Positions 12,901-24,225 of a stretch of 64,000 bases of DNA are shown piece by piece. The DNA comes from Macropodus opercularis. Taxonomy: Eukaryota; Chordata; Actinopteri; Anabantiformes; Osphronemidae. The stretch spans positions 20,416,501 to 20,480,500 of the forward strand of contig CM061097.1 in NCBI GenBank assembly GCA_030770545.1. The letters run 5' to 3'. Numbering within the stretch: the stretch's first letter is position 1; each line of letters begins with the position of its first letter. A program made the translations under genes and the position numbers. Below the pieces are notes generated by a model, which did no database searches, was not told where the DNA came from, and saw only the letters and a program-made list of their open reading frames with translations.

Positions 12901-15805
12901 TGTTGCGTGATCCTGTAATTGCCTGCTCCTCAGTCTTCTCTACGGAGACTGGCTGCAGGTGACTTCAGGTAAAATGCTCTCTGATCATCCCAGACACGCG
13001 GGAACAACTGTGACAGATGTTTCGACAGCTACTCCTGAGCGCACACACGTCTGCTAAGCCACACAATGTCTGATGCCACAGCACCACCCAGTGGTGGGAA
13101 AGGCCTTTCCTCAGGTGCGCTCTCAGACCTGTCACCTTACTGTACGTCAAGGTGGATTCAAGGGGTAATGAAATAAATATGCAGACACACACACTTACAT
13201 GATACATTTCCTCCCACATACCAGACAACATGACGCTAACACTGTAATAATTATTAACCCCTCCGATTGAAACTTCTTACAGGGGTGTTGAAAACATCAT
13301 TATTTTATTGGCAACGCATTTTAAAATAATGTCCTAAAATGTTAATAGTTTCACAGTTAATACATTAAATATACAGTTTCTAAGGTATGTAACAGAATAA
13401 TTAATGGGCAGATAATCATTAAACAGCTTTAGAATAATTCAATCAAAACATATTAATTATAGAGATTATAATTCTGAATCAGTAATATTCATCACAGTCT
13501 TTGAAATGCATTAACAGTTTCATTTACTACTAATTACCATTGTCTATTGTCCCTCATCCTGACTTATTCACTCATCAGCAGTGAAGTAAAATACTGTGTT
13601 TAAGTGACTTCACTTTATGTACTGAAGTCACTCAGTCTGAGTCTGTGTCTATTAAGTGCTGAACATTACATGAGCTAATCATGGCACAAAGCTTGAAACC
13701 TTTTTTCCAGCAAAGACGTTTCTACTAAATGAAACCTGTTGTCTCTCACACTTGTTAACAGAGTTGCACACAGCTCCTCTAATGGTCCACAGTAGGGTCA
13801 GCGCAGAACAGAAAGAGTCTTACAACAGTTAGTACAGTTATTCTGGCCAGATTCATAATATGGCCTTGTAATGTGGCTAAAAGAAGTCAGTCAGAAGCCT
13901 GAGCCTACATTCAGCATTACACCGTTCAGAACAGTCAAGTCTTTGGTTTGAATAATTAATGAAGCACGGATTTTAAAGATCCGTCTATAAAGTACATTAT
14001 GGGAGCTTCATCCACTTAGAAGGGATTTGTTACCTCACCTCAGGACTCTCATCATGGATGTCTGAACAGTTCAGACATCTTCAGCAGTCTCAGGAGGTTT
14101 CCTATCAGGCTGTGCTGGAAAGGTTAGGGCTTGAGCGGACCGGGCAGGTCTGTTCATCTGCCGTGCATTGCCAGTCATTTCACTGAGGTAGATATATAGT
14201 TTCTGTCAGCTACAGACATGCAGCCATTGCCTTTTCATTTGAGACGTATGTTTCTGTGGCTCGTCTTCAGTGAGCTTTGTTCCGAGGAGGCTTCGTTGCT
14301 TTAGTAGGATGTTTATTCACATATTCAAATGACTGTGTGCTACGCTGCTTGTTTGTTCAAGTCTAGCCGCACCATAGCTGCCATGTGCTCGCGCCTTGAT
14401 CTTGTTTTATGCCACAGCGTTGTTTATTCCAAGTCGTGTTTTTTTCATAGCTTATTAATGGCAGTTTTTAATCTTTTCTGATGGACGTGTCAGTTACCTT
14501 GTTGTCATCACTGCAACATTCATACTCTCGGATTCGAATGGACTGTGCTTGAGCCACTGTAAATGTCACAGCCTTGCTCTGAGCATTTGGACCCGGCAGA
14601 CCCAGGCTAATGCATCAACCATCTGTCCGGCGCACCAACCCCAGATCAAGTTCACACGGCAGCGTTCCCTCTCTTCCTTTGTTGCTCGTCTCAAACTCCT
14701 TCACTTCAAGAACACTCACCTTCCCTTCTCTCGCTCTGACGACTTCACTATCTGTAATCCTCCAGGCTCAGCTCTCCTCATTTCCTCCATAATTGGAGAG
14801 CTTTGCAACCCAGCGAGTTGCAGGGTCACTACGCCTACTTCCTGCTGCCAATATAGATATTCCGTATGCCTTTTCTTATTAAATCTATAAATACACTAAG
14901 AACCGTTGTGCTCCTGGGTCCTGCCACTACTCTTTATAAGATGCTAAAAACATAGCACATTTAATTTAAAAAAATTAACTATCAAACTTAAATCGAACAA
15001 ATCAGTCAAGAAGAAAATCTACATAGGAAACTGGGGGTGCGGGCTGCTGAGATGAAATATGGGGGATCCACATTAAGGGCGGTAGGTGCAAAAGCCCAAG
15101 CACATTAATTCACAACAGTCTCAAGAGGGTCATGGTTTACATCCTCTAATATTCCCTTCACAGCTGCTCTGTTTTGCTGCCGCTTCCTCTGAGGATTTAC
15201 CATAAAAGGGCCTTACACTCGCTCATATTCTATATACAGACATATAATTGCATATGTCAGACAGACAGGTTAGGAAAGTAGAGGCAGGTAAGTGAGGCTC
15301 ATTTTTCTCCCCGTGTTCTCCTCCATATTTTACCCAGGAAGTTAGTTTGCATAATAAATTGTTTCTCATTACAGCAGACAAATATTTTCCTTCCAGCCTG
15401 CTCAGTAGAACTAACTCAAACTGGGAGAATAAAAAGACAATGTGACTTATTTTATATATTTATTGAGCTGCATAAAAAGCACCTTTGATGAACTGCGAGT
15501 AACCTGTGAGGCCCAAAGTCACGTCTCACGGCCCTATTTAGCCCTTCAGTGCTCTACTACAACTAAAGTGACTGCTCCACTTGCTGCACTGCTGCTCAGT
15601 GCAACCATCACCTTCGCTGATAGAAAAAGAACAAGTAGAATGACAAGTATTGGCCTTGTATCTTATTATACTGATTTTCATACTGGTGTATGCAGACACT
15701 CACTTGTACGGAATAACAATTCATATCAATTCATTTAGTTTATTGCAAAATCACCTCAAATGTCACCTGACGATACTTTACAATGTGTAACAATAAAAGT
15801 GTATA

Positions 15806-15829
15806 TAATAATAATAATAATAATAATAT
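15806..15829. repeat. (ATA)n microsatellite
   Basis: Tandem ATA units in AT-rich intergenic DNA. Confidence 0.9.
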
Positions 15830-18800
15830 GTTTTATTTGTGCCAACTTATGCAACAAGTGCTTATGTCGATATATGTTATACAGTATATGTTATATTGAA
15901 AACCTAACAAGATCCACTAGAGCAGACACTGATCAAAGCAAATGAAAGGCAAAGCTTAGGGTGTTTATCATACTTTGTCTTGTTTTTCCATGTTTCGAAG
16001 AAAACAGGGAAATTAATGTTAACCAGTATTTTTGATTCAGTCAGTTATTACGCATAATATTTTCCTATGAATATTTAAAATAAAAACATTCAGAAGCTGC
16101 ATTATACCTCCAGACTCTGCGCTAACGAAACACACCCACCCCATTCCTGTCCAATCCAGGTGATAAAAATTAAAGATGACAAAAGCCAAAAAATAGGATT
16201 ACCAGGATTAAAATCCGATGTGTCACCACATGACTTTTTGACAATAAGCAATGTGTTACTACCATTAATTACAAATTTCATAAGAATATACATAATTCTT
16301 CTCAACTAAAGCTTAATTTCACCTATTGAGACAAAAATCATGTTGAAGTATGTTGTGCTGAGTAGGATTCTGCCTTCAGTCCCACGAGGACACAGCTAAC
16401 ACTGGACTGGCCCATCCTTCTCTTCCTTGTCTTTCTCTTTGTGCCATGCCAACATCCATTATTGTTTATAAGGCTGCTTTTAAAGGCAGTCTCCATGGCA
16501 ATAGCGTGACCCCTGCTGTTGTCAGCTAAGTCCTCAGTAACTGGCCTGATTGATGGCGGAGGGGCGGCCATAAAGACTATCTGCTGCTGCCAGATTAGGA
16601 GAGACAAACGTGGCCCCCGACTGCTGACCAGCCAGGAATGTTTGCTTACAAGGGATCACCCACCATTTTCTGTCCACAGAGTTACTGGCATGTCGTTTCG
16701 CTTTTAGTAAGTTATAGTCTGATTTTTGCTGCTTCACGTAAATGAGATGTATGAGATACAAGACTGTCTGTGAGAAATAAATGGAACAAAACCCTTTCAA
16801 ATATTTGTTGCTAAATTCTTTAATGTCACTGTATGTTACGCTCATATAAACACACGGTGCGGGACAGTACAAGCTGTAATTCCCACATGCAGGCTTACAG
16901 GCTACAAACGTCTCAGTTACAGAGCACGTTTAAGTTTTGTAACTTAGCACATGGATGGGTTAAAAAAGTCCCAGTTCTGACTGTCCCTCTGCCCCGTCCA
17001 CTATTACTAGACCTGCAGTTCTGGGAAAAGCCTCCGCATGTAGGTCACTGGTCTTTTATGTGCAGCGATGCGAGCCCAGTGAGTGTTTGACGTTTCCATA
17101 CCACTTTAACAATCTGTAGGTTGTCATGGAAATACACTGGGTGGCGGTGGTAGCAAAGTTACAGTGGGGAGAAGTGAGAGAAAGCGAGGCCTTCTTTGTG
17201 ATACTTCTTCAGGCAGAAAGAAGAATAATTATTCAAAAATGATTTATTACGCAAGAGCACAGGTCTTCACAAAGTACGTGTGTTAGATTTTAGACTTTAT
17301 TTGTGGGTCTTCTAATTAGGTCAAATCAGCCCCCGCCACCCACTACTACTCCTGAATGCTCAGTCAGTTGCTGAACTACAGTATGTGAATATATATATAT
17401 ATATTATTTTTTTTATTCATCATCATAACATCAGCTTCCATGTACTGTATGCAGCTATTATGTCTACATGTGAGGGTACCAGTGGACGCACAGCAGGCAT
17501 ATCCAGGACACATTGGGTAAATTTAGACTTTTGTCCGAGACGTCTCCCACATGTTATACAGTGTGTGGTTAAGTAGGTCAGGGCTGTTTAGACATGCTAT
17601 GTCAAGTGTGTTGCTCTGGGATGCACAGGGAATCTCTTGCTTTGCATTGCTGTTGACTTCCATTCTGTTTATGGCCCAATTACTTGGATTTTAGTTGAGG
17701 TGCTCCAGCGTCTCAGCGTTTTCATCGACGGTGGAGTTTAGACCACCACAGCGGTGTTGGGTTGAGGAAGCATTCACGTTCCTCTAAGCCTTTTGGATTT
17801 GTGGTCTATTCTCTTTCCCTTTCAAATTTTGGAGGTCAATTTTTTAAGTCATTCATACTGTTAGTTAAGATGTTTGTTAGGCTATAATAACCTTTATAGT
17901 GTTTAAAACCTTTTACCGTATCTGTAAACAGCTGCCTGCTGCAACTGAAATCAGTGTTGAGACACTGAAGAATGGTTTATGCGACTCATTTTGTACAGTC
18001 ACAGTGTCCTTTGATCGGACACATTACAGACCGATTAGCTCTTTGAGGCATCTGTGTAAGTGTGTAGAGCATTTAATCTTGTTTATCCTGTGTTGCAAAT
18101 TCAGTTTCATGGCAGTTTTAGGGTACAGTAAAACCACAGCGACAGGTGTTACGGCCAGCAACGCCCTCCCTGCTGACCTAACATCGGGATCGTAATGATA
18201 CATGTCTAAATATGTATATAAAATGATTCTTGTGCTCTTTTCTCTGTGTGTCATTATAAATCTGTTTGTTACGCAGCTTCCACTGTTGTAGTTTCAGGCT
18301 AGAGGTTTTATCCAATCAGAAGTTGGCGACAGTAATTCCAGCTAGAAGCCTCACGTTGAACATGAAAACGCGTCTTCTGATTGGATACTTGATGAGAGGA
18401 GGCAGCGCTATCGCTGTGCATTAGCTAATCAAATAGATCTACTAGCCTTTAACCCACAAAGGCTGAAGGGGGCCAAGACTTGGAAATTTGGTTGGAGATC
18501 TATTTGCAGGGACATTTTCAAGATGGACCTTTCAGGGGTTGCTTAACCCTCATGCCAGCTAACCGCCCGGGTTTGTCTCAGTCTCAGCTATGAGCGGTTC
18601 CTCTGGCTCCTTCTGGCTTTCAGAGAGACGCTGCTTGTTTACTTGTTTTCAACGAATATTTGGTTTGGTGATCGTCTTGTTGGTGTCTATTTAGTATTCA
18701 AACTTGTTAAAGCTTACCTATTTTTGGTGGCCTGATTAGAGGACAAATATCTATATTTATATTCATTCATTTTGTTTTACTTTAAGTGTTACGTTTTCTG

Positions 18801-19048
18801 GTTTATTGATTTTTAATAATTTCAGTCTATGCCCCATAGAGTGTAAGTGTGCTTCTGTATATAATTTCTGTCTCCCATTGTCAGTTTAATCATCCAAGCC
18901 ACACACTGAATTCTGCCTTCAGTAATTTTACCTCTTTTACTCTTCCTCTGGTGGATTATATGCCTTCAATCAAGATTTATTTAAAAAGTATATTTTCAGT
19001 CAGAATTCAAGACCAGTGTTTTCTCCAAGGATCTTGTAGGCGAGACTT

Positions 19049-20380
19049 ACAGTCATATGAAAAAATTAGGACACCCCATGAAAGCCTGGGTGTAATATTT
19101 TTTAACATATTGTAACGACCTGTGTGAGTGATCTATGAGCTGGCTAGCTAACTGGTGCAGCTAAGCTAGTGCTAACTGCTATTCACGCAAATAGAGAAAA
19201 TCTGTCAATCCCAACAAAACACAGAGAGTCAGAGCTCTGAGAGTCTGTCTGCTCCAGAAAAGCAGCAACTTCATTTGCTGTTAACACAACAACACACTGC
19301 CGGACACCTAACACCAACACAAGTCCAGAACCCCAAACAGTGACCCACCAGCCGCTCCCACAATGCAATATAGATATTTAATCTCAGTGTTAACAATACT
19401 GAGAGATTAAAGTAATATAACTAAACAATCAAAAGTAAAGAAAAGACAAAAATTCAAATTGAAGACAAATTCCTTCTAACTGAGGAAAATGTTAGGACAC
19501 ATCACATTTATTCCCACTTAAAGTGGCTCGAATCACACACAGGTGTAGCACCAGCTACATGATTAGTAGATTGTTACGCGGCATTTTGAGCGAGGTTTGA
19601 CCTTTCTAAACCTCAGACATTTAGTTTGGTGTGTTCATGACTGTTGCAATGAGAATGAGCCTATCTGTTAAGGCCTTTAAAAAGTGTTCCAGTATCTGGA
19701 AAATAGTCTACAAGTGGAGGACTGCCAACATGCCCAGACCTGGTCGTCCCAGCAAGGTCACCCAGAGAGCAGACCGCAAGATACTAAAAGAGGTCTCCAA
19801 AAACTAAAATGTCATCATGGTACCTACAGCAGGCTCTGGCTACAATCAGAAAGAGGCTGCACAAGTTTAACTTGCATTGGAGGTGTGCAAGGAGGAAACC
19901 TTTGCTCTCTAGGAGAAACATCAAGGCGAGACTGAAGTTTGCTAGAGAGAATGTTGACAAAGACCAGGACTTCTGGAATAATGTTCTATGGACAGATGCG
20001 TCCAAAGTTAAATAATTTGGACACCAGAACAGAGGACATGTTTGACGTAAACCAAAGACAGGAAATTCCAGGAAAAAACCATACCAACTGTGAAGTATGG
20101 AGGTGGAAGTGTTGTGGTTTGGGGCTGCTGTGCTGCAGCAAAACCTGGTCAGCTCATCATCATAGAATCCACCATCATTTCTACTGTGAAATCCACCATA
20201 ATTTCTATCAGATATCACCAAGGACTGGCTGAAAACTAAGAAATGGAGAGTCCTGGAATGGCTGAGTCAAAGCCCAGATCTTAACTTGAAATGGGCTGTA
20301 CATGCAAGGAAACCCTCAAACATGTCACACCTGTGCTCTCTGACTCTGCAATCTTTCTTGGGCCCAGACTTGAACTAACG
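19049..20380 (+). mobile_element. Decayed Tc1/mariner transposon
   Basis: The left end at 19049 (cagtcatatgaaaaaattag) has the form of fish Tc1 terminal repeats. The transposase is readable in broken frames: MPRPGRPSKVTQRADRKILK (about 19730), DQDFWNNVLWTDASKVK (19961-20012), VKYGGGSVVVWGC (about 20092) and EWLSQSPDLNL (about 20256). The right terminal repeat was not found. Positions 19115-19370 look like an inserted foreign segment. Confidence 0.75.
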
Positions 20381-20537
20381 TGACTTGTTTCGCTATTTTG
20401 TGAACGTAACAGCCATATAGTCTTCAATGATCAGAGTAGGTCTCAGCGGGTGTGTTGCTCAGTGAGGATATCTGTTTGAAACTGAAGCGGTTTGTGGTGA
20501 CCCATGGGCAACTGCCTTGGGCAATGTTCCTTTCAAT

Positions 20538-22364
20538 CTGTCATCCAGCCACTCGGGAAGTCAGTCAACCTCCAGAGCTGCAAATAATCCACACTCATTA
20601 CAAATACCATCATCTTTAAAGGAGGCAGAGGAGAAGCTACAGTACGGCACAAGCAAGACAAAGTAAGAGAAATATAGAGACAAAGAACCCTTTGGGATGA
20701 CATGGATTTCTGCATAAATTGGTCATAAATGTGTTTCTAATTTATTCATCAAAGTCTCAACAATAGAAAAGTACAGTCTGCTTAAACTAATACTGCTGTT
20801 TTTATGGAACACAAACATTCTCAGAGCAGGTGGATAAAGTATGTGAACCTTTGGCCTTAATATCTGGTCGACCATCCTTTGGCAGCAACAACCTCAACCA
20901 AACATTTCCTGTATCTGCAGATCAGACCTGCTCAACAGTCTGGAGGAATTTTGGATCTTTCCTCTTTACTAAACTGTTTCAGGGCATCAATGTTCTTGGA
21001 CGTCTGGTTAATCTCTCTCTTAAGGTCCTGCCACAGCATCTCAGTCGGGCTGAGGTCCGGACTCTGACTGGTCCAGTCCAGAAGGAGGATGTTCTCTGTT
21101 GAAGCCATTCTGTTGATGATTTGCTTCTATGCTTTGGGTCGTTGTCCTGTTGCTTCACCATCCTCTGTGGAGCTTCAGTTGATGGACAGATGGTCTGAAG
21201 TTTTCCTGCAAAATGTCTTGATAAACCTTGGAATAATTTTTCTGTCAATGACAGCAAACCGTCCAGGCCCTGAGGCAGCAAAGCCCCAAACCATGATGCT
21301 CCTCCACCATGTTTTACAGTGGGGATGAGGTGCTTTTTTCTCACACATAGCGTTGTGTGTTCTTTCCAAACAGCTCAGTTTTGTGACAGGTCGAGAACGA
21401 GCAGACCTGGGAGCCACTTGGCAACTTCAAACACTAAATTTGGAAGACTAAGGAAACAAAACATCCACTGCAGAGCAGCATCTGATAATCGAGAATAACA
21501 AAGAAACAAAAATTAAGCTTAGCTAATGAAAACAAAATCAATGCCGAGGCAGAACAGAGAACAGTACACAATTTGAAACAGAACTAGAAACTCAAACTCA
21601 CTGCTGAGCGTAGGAAGTAACAATCTAACTAACTACTAAACACTAACTAACCAACTTACTTTTGCGTGAAGCACAAGAAAGCTAGAGGTCGGGGAATAGA
21701 GGAGCGGATCAGTTAAGCACAGGACGTGGAACGACACACTAGCAAATTACAAGACACAGGAGGTGGGACACACTTAACAACGGGAAATGACAAACACCTG
21801 GCACATGATGAGGAGAACAAGGAGCAACCTAACAAAAAGGCTGAGCAGCGTCTCCTATGAGGGGGAGGGGACGTCGAATGTCACACATTTTGGTTATTCG
21901 GTGGAATATGTTGCCAGTAGTTCTGTGGAACATCAACGTCAAACAAGCTGCAATTTTCTTTTGGCCAGCAGTGGCTTCTCCATTCTTTCTTTCAGTTAGC
22001 TCTTGGAGACGTCATTAGCTGAGGGTTCACATAGTTTTCACCCTGCTCTGAGAATGTTTACATATGTTCAATAACAACACAAAATCATATAATGTTTGTG
22101 CAGTATTAGTTTAAGCAGACTGTGTTTTTCTGTTGTTGTGACTGTTGTGAAGATCAGAACATTTATGACCAATTTATGCAGAAATCCATGTGATCCCAGA
22201 GGTTTCTTTGTCTCTCTATTCCTCTTACTTTGTCTTGCTCGTGCCTTAGGTTTAGCTTCTCCTCTGCCTCCATTAATGATGATGTATTTGTAATAAGTGT
22301 GGAGTATTCTCTGCTCTGGAGGTTGACTGACTTCCCGAGCAGCCGGGAAGTGGCTGGATGACAG
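20538..22364 (-). mobile_element. Tc1-family element with long inverted arms
   Basis: Arms of more than 300 nt, 20538-20850 and 22022-22364, are inverted copies of each other (for example ctgtcatccagccac against gtggctggatgacag, and acattctcagagcagg against cctgctctgagaatgt). Between them the minus strand carries a broken Tc1 transposase: MVWGFAASGPGRFAVIDRKI, QQDNDPKHRSKSSTEWLQ and a VAAKG-type end. The N-terminal part is missing and 21430-22020 holds unrelated repeat-like sequence. Confidence 0.72.
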
Positions 22365-22819
22365 AAGAAAGAAATCCCAAAGGGTTGTGATAGATGATTT
22401 CCTGTGCCAAAAACCTGGCCTGCATACGCTTAAACATTGAGAAAACATAGTCATAAACTCTGGTCTCAGGATCAGCATGTAAACCACATGTAAACTCACG
22501 CTAAGGCGTGAAAATACAGTCTGCATCACTAGATGCGAAGAGCAAACAACCACGGGTCAATAAGAGAGTAAGGTGAGCTGTGAAGAACCTAAGTCACTGA
22601 AGTTTCGCTGCATTCCATTCCTACATCAGTATTCCGGTTTGAGTTTACTTGTGCTCCTAAGTGTGAGTTGATGTGGGGTTTCCCTGAGTTTTATGACCCT
22701 TTGTTCTCAGCACATGACCTGTGGTCCCAACATACATAAATCAAGAGAAAAATCAGCCTCTACTACATAGTTATCCTATCAGGTCTCCCTCAGCCCCATC
22801 CACAGTTCTAACTTAGAAG

Positions 22820-23200
22820 GTGTTGCTAAGGTCTAACTTAAGTTTAATATCATCATATGTTTGCTTAGTATGAGAATCCCATGTGTAGTCGGTTAGAAAG
22901 ATGCTTGTGTCTCTGCTCATTCTGACCTTTGTTCTTTTTGTCATTTATTGTCATGCGTGCAGGAGAGCAGGCCTGTTTCCGTGTACTCGTATCCCAGCTA
23001 GACACAACATCTCTTCCCCTGCATTCTCTGTTCTCGCTCACCCCCACCCCCTGCTCGTAGGCTATAAAAGCCTCTTACTCACTTACTATCTTGCTTTTTC
23101 ACTCTGCAGACTACGCCAACATTCAGTATCTTTGCAAAGAATAAACCTCACACGGATGCGTCCGTTTCCTTGTTTCATGGATATTGTTGCCTTTCATAAC
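22820..23200 (+). mobile_element. Possible solo LTR
   Basis: Promoter-like ctataaaag (23062-23070) is followed about 70 nt later by aataaa and ends near cataaca, as in the U3-R-U5 order of a retroviral-type LTR. Exact ends and a target duplication could not be fixed, and no internal coding region is adjacent. Confidence 0.35.
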
Positions 23201-24000
23201 AGTGCCTAAGAAAAATATCATATGTCAGTCATTTATTAAAAGTAAATTAAATAAATGCATGAGTGATTTGTTTGACCAAATGATAACCTCTGTGTATTAC
23301 AATCAGGAAAAGTGTTTGCTTGTCCCACGCTCTCTTCTTTTGCTTTGGCACAAACACAATAGTGTGTTTGAGGATACATTGCTTAATTATATGACCTGTA
23401 CAAACACAGTAACATCAGTTTGTAATAAATCTGCTATTAAAAAGCAACGTGTCTAGTATGGGAGTGGTTGTGCTAGTGCCGATCCCACCAAATATACGAA
23501 CTTGATGTTTTACTGATTGCACAAGTGGCACTAATCTTTTATTAACAGTAAAACACGCGTTCTAATTAACTTTAGAGTACTACAGAAGGCATAAATAAGA
23601 GCTACATGGTAAAAATGTCTGCCACCCTGCTGGTCTTGATGAACCCTCTTGGCAAATGCTTGACACAGCTTGCGTAAGTAGGGTTCTTTTAAAAAAAATG
23701 ACCCTATTTGCATGACAAAAGCAAATGAGGGTGGGCTCGTAAGTCTAAAGGGAAGCAAGAGACAGTGGGACTCTCCGACACATACACATGTTGGGTCAGT
23801 CAGGAGACCAGAAAATAGCTGGATATGCTGGACTTTGTGGCTGAAGTACGTGATCAGGCTTTTGGATTGAATTTGGATCTGCTCCTCACGTTCATGATCT
23901 CTACCCAGTTTACCCACCGAGAGGTTCTGCTGCTTCAAGGGAACGTCATTTCCATTTCATTTTTATATTGTTTTCTCAGTGAGCTGGAAACGGTGCCGGC
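23201..24000. other. Sequence just upstream of adgrd2
   Basis: No clear promoter or coding exon. A splice-acceptor-like ttttctcag at 23971-23979 directly before the adgrd2 start suggests an upstream non-coding exon somewhere in this flank. Confidence 0.35.
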
Positions 24001-24225
24001 ATGGAGATGACTGGAGTTCGATACACGGCACTAGTATTTTTTTCATTCCTGGTAATAACCTTTTTATTCTATACTAAATGTTGCTGTTATTTTGCGGGTT
24101 TATTTCATTTTTAATCATTCTTTGATATGGCAATGATATGATGATACAGGCAATTTAAATGTTATTTCTGTAGGTGGTATGTGAAAGTGAGCCAAGTGGG
24201 CCTGACAGAGTGGAGGAGTCACATG
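24001..24225 (+). CDS. adgrd2: adgrd2 exons 1-2: start codon and signal peptide
   Basis: The ATG at 24001 lies in a good context (gccggcATGG). It opens MEMTGVRYTALVFFSFL, then a gtaata donor at 24052. Exon 2 (24174-24225) adds VVCESEPSGPDRVEESH and ends in phase 1 at a gtgaga donor. The hydrophobic run followed by small and polar residues is a typical secretory signal peptide. A possible acceptor (ttttctcag, 23971-23979) just upstream suggests the 5' UTR may begin in an earlier non-coding exon that I could not place. Confidence 0.8.

Larger units (their letters stand above)
9641..19048. other. Intergenic sequence, no gene seen
   Basis: Mostly AT-rich unique DNA with short chance frames. The block 16430-16680 (around ggcctgattgatggcggagg) is GC-balanced, non-repetitive and reads like a conserved non-coding element. 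A possible fragment of the common fish 'caattcattt...aaatcacctcaaa' repeat lies at about 15718-15790. Confidence 0.3.

Noticed and set aside
22068..22553. A 161-codon minus-strand open frame
   Set aside because: It runs through the inverted arm of the Tc1-family element and has no known protein motif.
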